From NCBI GenBank assembly GCA_963828445.1, contig CAWHFP010000023.1, positions 76,692 through 140,691 on the forward strand: DNA of 64,000 nucleotides, read 5' to 3'. This DNA comes from Bog-532 sp963828445 (lineage in GTDB: Bacteria; Actinomycetota; Actinomycetes; Streptosporangiales; Streptosporangiaceae). Numbering within the stretch: the first letter of the stretch is position 1; every line of letters begins with the position of its first letter. Below are positions 58,034-64,000 of this stretch, piece after piece. The position numbers were made by a program, and so were the translations under genes. The notes under the pieces were generated by a model, which was not told the origin of the DNA, made no database searches, and saw only the letters and a list, made by a program, of their open reading frames with translations.

Positions 58034-58903
58034 CTAAGTGAGGGGAATTCCCGCATCCCACCGGTTGAATGCCCACTGTGCCGCTTTCTGGACCCAGCCG
58101 TCGGGATTATCGTTCGTATACGAAAAATGTGTTTTTACTGCATTGGGACCGACAGCGCCTTGGCATACCAGGTCGCCCTTCAAGCAGGTATCCAAGACCT
58201 GTGGCCCTGTATAACCCGCATACGGATTCTTGCGGCCCGCAGTAACGGTATACGGACCAGTGTAGGCGAACCATTTTCCTATGCCGGTCAGCCAGTGGTG
58301 ATAAGTGCCGGCATCATCAGCGCTTTGGAAAGGATCGAAGGTCGGATCACCAAATGCGACGAGCAGTACGTTCTTGCGCTCGCTACTAGGGAGCGCATTG
58401 TATACATCCTTTAGGATCCATGCGCCAAAACTATATCCGTCTAGTAGGAAGATGGTTGTTGGACACTTCTTCAGCATTGGAAGCAAGAATTTGTTCGTGC
58501 TAGTGACGCCCGAGCTTAGATCATGTGAAGCGCCTAGCGGATTAAAAAGAGTACTGAGCGTAGGTGTGTTATATGTGATGAACTGGTTCGCGGGCTTAGG
58601 ATAGTGAGCATTGCTCGTTAGTTGAACAAAATCTCTAGAGAAGTCATTTGTGGTAGTGTCAGAATTACCGTGATCTCCTGATGCAGCTGTTCCGCGGACG
58701 TTGACTATTTGCAGTACAGGACACCCGTCCGGGTATAGATAGCTACTAGGTATGTAGGCTCGCAGCTGAGCTACTGCCATCCTCTGACTTCCAGCGCTCG
58801 GAGTCATTAGCTCTGCAGCCGCAAAGATCAGAATAGCTATAGCTGCAACAGCGGCTATAAAAAATCTCTGACGACGATTGACGTCTCGGAGAAATACCTT
58901 CAT
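58034..58903 (-). CDS. Cutinase-like secreted or membrane-anchored serine hydrolase
   Basis: A 289-residue AT-rich gene. An N-terminal membrane helix or signal anchor (RFFIAAVAAIAILIFAAAE) is followed by a cutinase-like alpha/beta hydrolase: CPVLQIVNVRGTAASG, DGYSFGAWI (nucleophile S158, usual GYSQG), DTCLKGDLVCQG (D244) and THFSYTNDN (H259). Substrate is unknown, possibly esters of lipids or glycans. The ATG at 58903 has AAGGGA just upstream and is preferred to 58918. Its base composition differs from the flanking chromosome, pointing to horizontal acquisition. Confidence 0.75.
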   Translation of the reverse strand: MKVFLRDVNRRQRFFIAAVAAIAILIFAAAELMTPSAGSQRMAVAQLRAYIPSSYLYPDGCPVLQIVNVRGTAASGDHGNSDTTTNDFSRDFVQLTSNAHYPKPANQFITYNTPTLSTLFNPLGASHDLSSGVTSTNKFLLPMLKKCPTTIFLLDGYSFGAWILKDVYNALPSSERKNVLLVAFGDPTFDPFQSADDAGTYHHWLTGIGKWFAYTGPYTVTAGRKNPYAGYTGPQVLDTCLKGDLVCQGAVGPNAVKTHFSYTNDNPDGWVQKAAQWAFNRWDAGIPLT

Positions 58904-59010
58904 GGACGATCCCTTCACGTATGCTTTAGGTATGTGTTCAGAACGTGTCCGATATCTTCGCTACGATATAGCCCAGTTTGGCACGGTTATTGCGATGACT
59001 GCTGACACCA

Positions 59011-59054
59011 GACCAAGTAAAGACGCGGAGCTTCGGCAGACGGTTTACTTGGTC
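59011..59054. repeat. Perfect 11-bp inverted repeat, 22-bp spacer
   Basis: GACCAAGTAAA (59011-59021) and TTTACTTGGTC (59044-59054). It lies about 110 bases upstream of the minus-strand cutinase-like start. Operator or terminator-like hairpin are both possible. Confidence 0.65.
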
Positions 59055-59158
59055 GTCCCTATAAGGTAAATAGGTCATCGATGACTTAAAACCGGTAGGA
59101 TGTCAAAAGAGAGATCGCTGGTCGGTTAAGCATCAAAGGGATGCTCAAGTTGAAAATA

Positions 59159-59198
59159 GGTATAAATTTAAGGCAATGGGTATAAATTTAGGGCAAAT
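59159..59198. repeat. Tandem 20-bp direct repeat
   Basis: Two 20-base copies (59159-59178 and 59179-59198), beginning GGTATAAATTTA, differ at three or fewer positions. Each contains the palindrome TAAATTTA. They could be iteron-like or regulator sites. No gene uses them visibly. Confidence 0.65.
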
Positions 59199-59256
59199 TG
59201 TGCATGTAGGGCGTATCTGTCAGACGTATTTATGCGCCACGGCGAGGGTCGTTTGG

Positions 59257-59700
59257 TCACGCTTGGCGCATGCCGTCGGCGCCATGTATCAGAAGCGGCA
59301 CGATGGTGTCAGTGACGGCCAGCGCGCATTCAGCGGCCGGGCCGCCGATCTCGCACTGCCACGTGATGCGGGCATCGTCCGCCACGCGTACGAGGCCGCA
59401 GAAGGGCGCGGCCGGATTGGTGATCACCACCTCAACAGCCACGTCCAAGGCGTCGGCATCCTCGTAAACGGCCATCGTGACGTGTAGCCCCAGTTCTCGC
59501 AGTGCCCGGCCCACGCGGCTCTTGAGCGTGGGTCCGCGGTCAACGACAGGTCGTGTGCTGATGGCGGCTGGGCCGAGCAGGGACAGGACCACCCCGGCGA
59601 GATCGGCCGGGTCGGTCGCGGCGCCGCTCCAGGGCCAGTAGTCCCAGATCACGTAGCCGCTCGTCATGGACGGTGATCTCACTGCAGGCGCGCTTGGCAT
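59257..59700 (-). CDS. Hypothetical protein, translationally coupled
   Basis: A 147-residue soluble protein (MTSGYVIWDYWPWSGAATDPADLAGVVLSLLGPAAIS, VGRALRELGLHVTMAVYEDADALDVAVEVVITNP, ITWQCEIGG). I do not recognise a domain. The predicted secondary structure alternates beta and alpha elements. The ATG at 59700 follows the stop of the upstream small frame (TGA at 59701-59703) directly, which indicates coupling. An inner ATG at 59667 is an alternative start. The genes oppose the GntR gene across a palindromic promoter. Confidence 0.6.
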   Translation of the reverse strand: MPSAPAVRSPSMTSGYVIWDYWPWSGAATDPADLAGVVLSLLGPAAISTRPVVDRGPTLKSRVGRALRELGLHVTMAVYEDADALDVAVEVVITNPAAPFCGLVRVADDARITWQCEIGGPAAECALAVTDTIVPLLIHGADGMRQA

Positions 59701-59912
59701 TCAGGATGACCAGGTGCCGACTTGCTTGTCCTTGGGAAGCCGGATACCGAAACCGAAATCGTGCAGCTTCGCGGCGACCGCGTACATGGCTTGACGATCG
59801 GTATCGGTGGCCGTGTTCTCGTCGGGCGGATTGGTCTGCTGTAACGCGCATAGTGCATCGCCTCTGCCAGCGCCCGATTCGAGAGCCCCGGCTGGGCCGT
59901 GGGAACGAGCAT
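59701..59912 (-). pseudogene. Small gene upstream of the coupled pair, start and frame unclear
   Basis: The minus-strand frame ending at TGA 59701-59703 reads TDRQAMYAVAAKLHDFGFGIRLPKDKQVGTWSS, a convincing protein end, and its stop abuts the next ATG. Its upstream part stays open to about 60,050 but offers no ATG, GTG or TTG start except an internal ATG (59787). The plausible N-terminus MLVPTAQPGLSNRALAEAMHYA (ATG 59912) lies in a neighbouring frame. A single-base shift near 59,840 would join them. I therefore mark the gene as frameshifted or misassembled. Confidence 0.4.
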
Positions 59913-60039
59913 CCGAAGGACGCTGCCGACCCTGCCGAGGAGAAACTCGCGGTACGGCCTGGGCGTTGCTCAGTCCCGCGAACAGTGCCCAGCATAGATC
60001 ACTCGTCCATGCCTGTACATGAACGTCTAGAACGTATAC

Positions 60040-60057
60040 ATACAGTCATGACCGTAT
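60040..60057. promoter_or_regulatory. 18-bp imperfect palindrome between divergent genes
   Basis: ATACAGTCATGACCGTAT is symmetric except for one base pair on either side of the GTCATGAC core. A further GTATAC palindrome lies at 60034-60039. It stands between the minus-strand pair and the GntR gene, the expected place for a GntR operator. Confidence 0.55.
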
Positions 60058-60100
60058 CTAACTGATAGGTATGTTTAGCCTGGTCAATACCATCTATGCT

Positions 60101-60337
60101 GTGACGATCAACCCGCTGGACCCCGTGCCCGTTTACAGACAGCTAGCGGGCATCCTTCGGGCGCGCGTCGAGAAGGGTGAGTTCCCGCCCCGCCAGCCGT
60201 TGCCGTCCGAGTCTCAGCTCATGGGCGAGTACGGCGTCAGCCGGGGCAGCGTCCGTCATGCCCTGCAGGTGCTGGCTGAGGAGGGGCTGACCGTCACCAT
60301 CCAGGGCCGAGGGACCTACGTCCTGCCGCTGGATTAA
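60101..60337 (+). CDS. GntR-family DNA-binding protein, HTH domain only
   Basis: A 78-residue protein consisting of the GntR winged helix: VYRQLAGILRARVEKGEFPPRQPLPSESQLMGEYGVSRGSVRHALQVLAEEGLTVTIQGRGTYVL. Full GntR regulators carry a further effector domain of about 150 residues, which is absent here. The next frame does not continue it. Similar minimal GntR proteins occur in actinomycete genomic islands. I use the GTG at 60101. The frame also opens at the ATG 60071, which adds a non-conserved MFSLVNTIYA. It faces an 18-bp palindrome. Confidence 0.8.
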   Translation: MTINPLDPVPVYRQLAGILRARVEKGEFPPRQPLPSESQLMGEYGVSRGSVRHALQVLAEEGLTVTIQGRGTYVLPLD

Positions 60338-60503
60338 CAGTCCCGTAGCGTCACGCTTCAAGCTGTCTTGCCGAAATCGGCACAATTTTCGGCAGGCGCT
60401 TTGATCCGTTCTGCGCATCTTCCCCCGATATCTCATGGTGGTATTGACGTTCCGAGTGAAACGTCACTCATGGCGAGCGACCAAGGGAACGGGAAGCGCG
60501 CCT

Positions 60504-61979
60504 ATGGCTTTAAGCGTGTCCGATGTCCGCACGACCGTGGCCGAGGTCTGCGCGCGTCCTGACGTGCTCGACGCCTGCCTTCGGCACGATCTCGGCCGCG
60601 TTATCGCCATCCTCGGCGCCAACAAAGTCACGCAGGGCCAGATCTCTGAGCTGACCGGTATACCGCAGGGTCGGCTGAGCGAGTACATGACCGGCAAGCG
60701 CACCCCGCGCGCCTCCTCGACGTTCCAGACGTTCGCTGTCGGCCTGGGGATGCCTCGTGCCGCCCGGCAGGCCCTCGGCCTGGCCGCTGATCCCGCTGGG
60801 ACATCGCCCGTTCCCGGTCGGCAGACCCCAGCAAACAGTCCCTCGGCCGAGGCCGGGTTGGTCTACCCAGCCACCGTGGCGGAGGCCACCGGGAATCTGG
60901 CCCAGTTGTGGCAAGCCGATCTCAGCCACCTGGCCGTGTCATGGGGAGAGCCCGAGCCGCACGCCTGGAACGACGCGTCACTGCACTGGCTGGTCGATTC
61001 CGGCACCACACCTGGCAGCGATGCACCGCGGCCGGTCCGCATCGGCTTGGCCGACGTCGAGAGGTTCCGCGCCACGGTCGAGATGTTCAGGCAGCTCGAT
61101 GACCGGTTCGGCGGAGGCCACGCGCGGACAGCCTTGATCCAATACCTGGACGCGGACGCCGCCCGCCTGCTGAACGGCCAGTACACCGAGACCATCGGCC
61201 GGGCACTGTTCTCGGCCGTGGCCGAGGCGACTCTGCTGGCCGCCTGGATGAGCTACGACAGCATGCCGGGCAGCGCGTTGGCCCAGCGGTATTTCGTTCA
61301 GGCCCTCGCGCTCGCCCAAGCCGGCGGGGACCGGCTGCTCGGCGCGAGCATCCTGGACGCCATGAGCCACCAGGCCACCTACCTCGGCCGGTACAGCGAA
61401 GCCGCCAACCTCGCACGCGCCGCCAGAACAGGCACCCAGGGCATCGCCACGCCCACCCTCGTCTCGCACTTCCACACCATGGAAGCCCGCGCGCTGGCCC
61501 GGATCGGTGACGCCACGGGCTGCGACCGCGCCCTGGCCGACGCGGTGCGCGAATTCGAGCGCCGCACGCCAGACAACGACCCGCCATGGATTCAGTACTT
61601 CAACGAGGCCGAGCTATCCGCCGAGTTCGGCCATTGCCTGCGCGACCTCGGCCGGCCGACCCAGGCGGCCCAGTACGCCAGCGCCAGCGTCGCAGCCGTC
61701 GATGACCTGACGTTTCTGCGCAGCGACTTCTTCGCCACCATCGTCCTCGCCGACGCCCATATGGCCGCGGGCGAAGCCGAACAGGCCTGCGGCGTGGCTC
61801 TCAAAGCACTGGCCGCCGGCGAACAGATACGGTCGGCCCGGTGCGTCAATTATCTGCGCGAGTTCCGGCAACGTCTCGCCAGGGCCGGTGACAGCCGCGC
61901 AGTAGTCGAGTTCCACGAGCAAGCTTCCCCCTCGCGGCTTTGGCGCATCGCATCTCAATCAGGCGCGGGCTCCAGTTAG
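60504..61979 (+). CDS. Helix-turn-helix regulator with TPR-like C-terminus
   Basis: A 491-residue protein. The N-terminal XRE-like helix-turn-helix is GRVIAILGANKVTQGQISELTGIPQGRLSEYMTGKRTPRASSTFQ, typical of Streptomyces regulators with lambda-repressor-like domains. A Pro/Ala linker follows. From about residue 120 the rest is helical with repeated A-x-A, ALALAQAGGDRLLGASILDAMSHQATYLGRYSEAANLARAAR, and CRDLGRPTQAAQYASAS-like TPR pairs. Such proteins sense peptides or other ligands. The ATG at 60504 begins the conserved part. An in-frame start at 60435 is an alternative. Confidence 0.82.
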   Translation: MALSVSDVRTTVAEVCARPDVLDACLRHDLGRVIAILGANKVTQGQISELTGIPQGRLSEYMTGKRTPRASSTFQTFAVGLGMPRAARQALGLAADPAGTSPVPGRQTPANSPSAEAGLVYPATVAEATGNLAQLWQADLSHLAVSWGEPEPHAWNDASLHWLVDSGTTPGSDAPRPVRIGLADVERFRATVEMFRQLDDRFGGGHARTALIQYLDADAARLLNGQYTETIGRALFSAVAEATLLAAWMSYDSMPGSALAQRYFVQALALAQAGGDRLLGASILDAMSHQATYLGRYSEAANLARAARTGTQGIATPTLVSHFHTMEARALARIGDATGCDRALADAVREFERRTPDNDPPWIQYFNEAELSAEFGHCLRDLGRPTQAAQYASASVAAVDDLTFLRSDFFATIVLADAHMAAGEAEQACGVALKALAAGEQIRSARCVNYLREFRQRLARAGDSRAVVEFHEQASPSRLWRIASQSGAGSS

Positions 61980-62311
61980 CACATGCGGGCGCCCGGGGGT
62001 AAAGGCTTCTCGCCTTCACCCAGCGCGTGACTTCTGCGCAGATCGTCGGCAGCTCGCTCCCAAATCGGACAGTCCGTGGAGGGCTTTGCCAACCATTTAT
62101 CCACGTCGGCGGCCTGGTGTACTGCGCTGCTCGGTCGTGCGGTCCGTTACGTGTCGGAATGTTTGTCACAGGAGATCGCCCAATCATGTACTCCGGGGCA
62201 ACTGCTTGCGCGTCAGGATTATGAATCGATGCAGCAGTGCGCCGTGTCGCCAGGAGAAGCAAGTGGCATCACGAGCGCAGCCGCTGAAAAATTAGGCGAA
62301 ACGGTGACGAT
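61980..62311. other. Intergenic region before the HSDR_N gene
   Basis: 330 bases with short open frames on both strands but no recognisable product. GC content is intermediate. No strong ribosome site precedes the ATG at 62312. Confidence 0.4.
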
Positions 62312-63487
62312 ATGGACATTGCGGACAAGGTTCAAGAGATCGCTGCGAAGGTACGCAACCAGAAGGCCAGCATAGCGACCGAAGAGGGTACTAAGAATGC
62401 CTTCGTAATGCCCTTTATCAGTACCGTGCTTGGTTACGACGTGTTCAATCCGCTGGAAGTAACCCCTGAATTCGTGGCTGACCTAGGGATCAAAAAAGGT
62501 GAAAAGATTGACTATGCCCTGGTGCATAACGGCGACGTTCAAATCCTGATAGAGGTCAAAAAGGTTTCTGAACCTCTGTGCGTGGACCACGCTTCGCAGC
62601 TCTACCGCTACTTTGCAGTCACCAATGCGCGAGTCGCAATCCTCACCAATGGTGAAACCTACGAGTTCTATACAGACCTCGATAGCCCAAACCGGATGGA
62701 TAAGAAGCCCTACCTGGTTCTCGACCTAACAGCTATTGATGAAACACTGCTACCCGAGGTCGCTAAGCTGTCGAAAGAATCGTTTGACCTCGACTCAGTC
62801 GTCAGTGCTGCCGGTGAACTGAAATACATTGGTCAAATCAAGCGCTTGCTGGCCGCTGAGTTCAAAGAGCCGTCAAGTGAATTTATTCGGCTTTTCGCTG
62901 CTCAGATTTATCCGGGCAAGAACATCACCCAACGCATTCGCGAAGAATTTTCGCCTTTGGTGGTCAAGGCCACAAATCAGTTCTTGAACGAGCAGGTTAG
63001 AGGAAAGCTGAACACTGCTCTAGGGGACGATAGCAAGATGGCCACTGCGGAGACCAAGAGTCCTGTCCAGGCGTTGACACCGGATTCCTCCGATGATGGT
63101 GATCTTCAAGATGACGTCATCACGACAGATGAAGAACTTGAAGGTCACCGCATTGTGCGTGCAATAGTCTGCAGTGATGTCTCAGCTGACCGTGTTATCG
63201 GTCGGGACGGCAAGTCATATTATGCCGTTATTCTTGACAACAACAACCGGAAACCAATTGCTCGCCTGTGGTTCAACCGGAAGCAAAGGTACCTGGGCGT
63301 CTTTGATAAGAACAAGACTGAGACTCGCGTGCCAATTCGGTCTCTTGAAGAGATCTATAATTACGCCGATCAACTGCGTAACACCGTAACAAACTATCTG
63401 AATAGCGGGCCGTCTGGGTCGACGGCGTTGGACTCGTCGGTGTTTGACACGCCAGCCGGACCCCTCGAACCCGCTGAGCAGCAATGA
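62312..63487 (+). CDS. Stand-alone type I restriction HsdR N-terminal (HSDR_N) nuclease-like protein
   Basis: A 391-residue protein with an N-terminal PD-(D/E)xK domain of the HSDR_N type. The pattern ATEEGTKNAFVMPFISTVLGYDVFNPLEVTPEF is typical. D67 (KIDYAL), E81 and K83 (LIEVKK) give the active site, and HASQLYRYFAVTNARVAILTNGETYEFYTDLD completes the RecB-like fold. The helicase motor and the other subunits of type I systems are absent. The C-terminal part (about 280-370) is a separate beta-rich domain (KSYYAVILDNNNRKPIARLWFNRKQRYLGVF). It is AT-richer than the core genome. It could be an anti-phage or repair nuclease, which is not established. Confidence 0.82.
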   Translation: MDIADKVQEIAAKVRNQKASIATEEGTKNAFVMPFISTVLGYDVFNPLEVTPEFVADLGIKKGEKIDYALVHNGDVQILIEVKKVSEPLCVDHASQLYRYFAVTNARVAILTNGETYEFYTDLDSPNRMDKKPYLVLDLTAIDETLLPEVAKLSKESFDLDSVVSAAGELKYIGQIKRLLAAEFKEPSSEFIRLFAAQIYPGKNITQRIREEFSPLVVKATNQFLNEQVRGKLNTALGDDSKMATAETKSPVQALTPDSSDDGDLQDDVITTDEELEGHRIVRAIVCSDVSADRVIGRDGKSYYAVILDNNNRKPIARLWFNRKQRYLGVFDKNKTETRVPIRSLEEIYNYADQLRNTVTNYLNSGPSGSTALDSSVFDTPAGPLEPAEQQ

Positions 63488-63642
63488 CATGCCGATGCCT
63501 TAGTCGATAGGGTGTTGCCCTGACCCCTGGAAATGTTAAGCTCGTTTCTGTCTTACTGTAAACGCGAGCTGTTCGCTTGTGCGTCGGCATCCATGTCGCC
63601 GTATAGGGCAAATTCGGTTCACGCGCTCCTGCATAAGAGTAG

Positions 63643-64000
63643 TCAATACGGCTGCCAATCTTTACGGCTGGTGTTGTTTCGGAGTGCCGTGATCCGCTTT
63701 CGAGCCTCGGCGGCTGTCCGCTCGCTTTCTCCAGCTTTTTGAATGACCCACGTAACCATGAGGAACTCGCGGATAGCCCGCATGGTTGGGTAGCCGGGCC
63801 ATCGCCTGATGTCAAAGCCGTAGACGTGAACGAACGTCTCGTACTCTTCAAGTGTGTGCCAGCCGAAGCTGTCGTAGTAGACGGCTGTCAGGCCGAGGTC
63901 CCACTCACGAGGACCTATGGCGAAGCCGTCGAGGTCGATCACTACTGGCTTGCCGTGGCTGTCGTGCAGCACGTTTCCGATGCCCGCGTCGCCATGGATG
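63643..64000 (-). CDS. Aminoglycoside phosphotransferase-family protein, partial (5' end beyond the window)
   Basis: The minus strand from the right edge reads IHGDAGIGNVLHDSHGKPVVIDLDGFAIGPREWDLGLTAVYYDSFG, which contains the Brenner motif HGDAGIGN (catalytic Asp and Asn) and the DFG-equivalent IDLDGF. These mark the APH/choline-kinase-like kinase family. The C-terminal helices continue to the stop at 63643. The N-terminal lobe lies outside the window. Its substrate is unknown. The name does not imply antibiotic resistance. Confidence 0.8.
   Translation of the reverse strand, partial: IHGDAGIGNVLHDSHGKPVVIDLDGFAIGPREWDLGLTAVYYDSFGWHTLEEYETFVHVYGFDIRRWPGYPTMRAIREFLMVTWVIQKAGESERTAAEARKRITALRNNTSRKDWQPY

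Larger units (their letters stand above)
58904..59256. other. AT-rich intergenic stretch with an inverted and a direct repeat
   Basis: 350 bases with no convincing gene (a 63-codon plus-strand frame at 58878-59069 overlaps the cutinase start and is unsupported). It holds a perfect 11-bp inverted repeat (59011-59054) and a tandem 20-bp direct repeat (59159-59198). Confidence 0.55.

Noticed and set aside
58878..59069. 63-codon plus-strand frame overlapping the cutinase start
   Set aside because: No ribosome site, no domain, overlaps the opposite gene's start.
61846..62262. 138-codon minus-strand frame near the HTH-TPR gene end
   Set aside because: It overlaps the regulator's 3' end and lacks any recognisable sequence.
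1..64000. CRISPR array, rRNA or intact mobile element
   Set aside because: No regularly spaced identical repeats with unique spacers, no rRNA sequence, and no transposase or integrase was recognised.

Overview
The window is chromosomal DNA from a GC-rich actinomycete. The evidence is the strong G/C third-position bias, frequent GTG starts, a mycothiol-dependent formaldehyde dehydrogenase, a GlgM-type glycogen synthase, a DUF222/13E12 HNH protein, an ECF42-type sigma factor paired with a YciI/DGPF protein, and the 'archaeal-type' ProRS. The genus cannot be fixed from sequence reading alone. Positions 1 to about 57,465 look like core or ordinary accessory chromosome. From about 57,466 the texture changes: a tRNA-Thr gene stops at its anticodon loop and is followed by more AT-rich, patchy DNA with island-type genes up to the right edge.

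Layout. 1-7.9 kb: alpha-maltose-1-phosphate/glycogen synthase, a DUF4032 kinase-like protein, an AlkZ-like winged-helix protein, and a tightly overlapping operon LLM oxidoreductase - SGNH hydrolase - Dyp peroxidase - encapsulin. 8-12 kb: an XRE/MmyB-type regulator and an MFS exporter, both frameshifted, each preceded by a TTACCT-N3-AGGTAA palindrome. 12-17 kb: a minus-strand run of dehydrogenases, a PLP enzyme (frameshifted), DinB, SDR and a previously uncalled 59-codon membrane protein. 17-20 kb: an HtrA-like protease (frameshifted) converging on a His-repeat lysozyme-like secreted protein. 20-30 kb: the YciI-ECF42 pair, a three-gene glycine betaine to glycine demethylation operon (Rieske demethylase, monomeric sarcosine oxidase, dimethylglycine oxidase), a DUF222-HNH gene with an SOS-like box, and an IclR regulator. 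30-38.7 kb: LURP-one protein, secreted protein, amine oxidase, LLM oxidoreductase, P450, an NfeD-like/SPFH pair, and an L,D-transpeptidase. 39-41 kb: a methanethiol oxidase (SBP56) - beta-carbonic anhydrase operon. 41-47.5 kb: a GT-C-like membrane protein, an HpnB-like GT2, a membrane-tethered ECF sigma factor with fused zinc-finger anti-sigma domain, and S-(hydroxymethyl)mycothiol dehydrogenase. 47-57 kb: nucleotidyltransferase, uronate dehydrogenase, MerR regulator, ProRS, two low-complexity envelope proteins, a decayed aquaporin and a TDT transporter. 57.5-64 kb: the island, with a cutinase-like protein, a coupled gene pair, a minimal GntR regulator, an HTH-TPR regulator, a stand-alone HSDR_N nuclease-like protein and a partial aminoglycoside phosphotransferase-like gene.

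How parts may work together (inference): demethylation of betaine, dimethylglycine and sarcosine, and methanethiol oxidation, all release formaldehyde, and the window encodes a mycothiol-dependent formaldehyde dehydrogenase plus an FdhA-like dehydrogenase. Several genes carry single-base frameshifts at GC-rich runs, so either an error-prone assembly or real decay must be considered when reading the pseudogene calls. I did not see a CRISPR array, an rRNA operon, or an obvious transposase or integrase.
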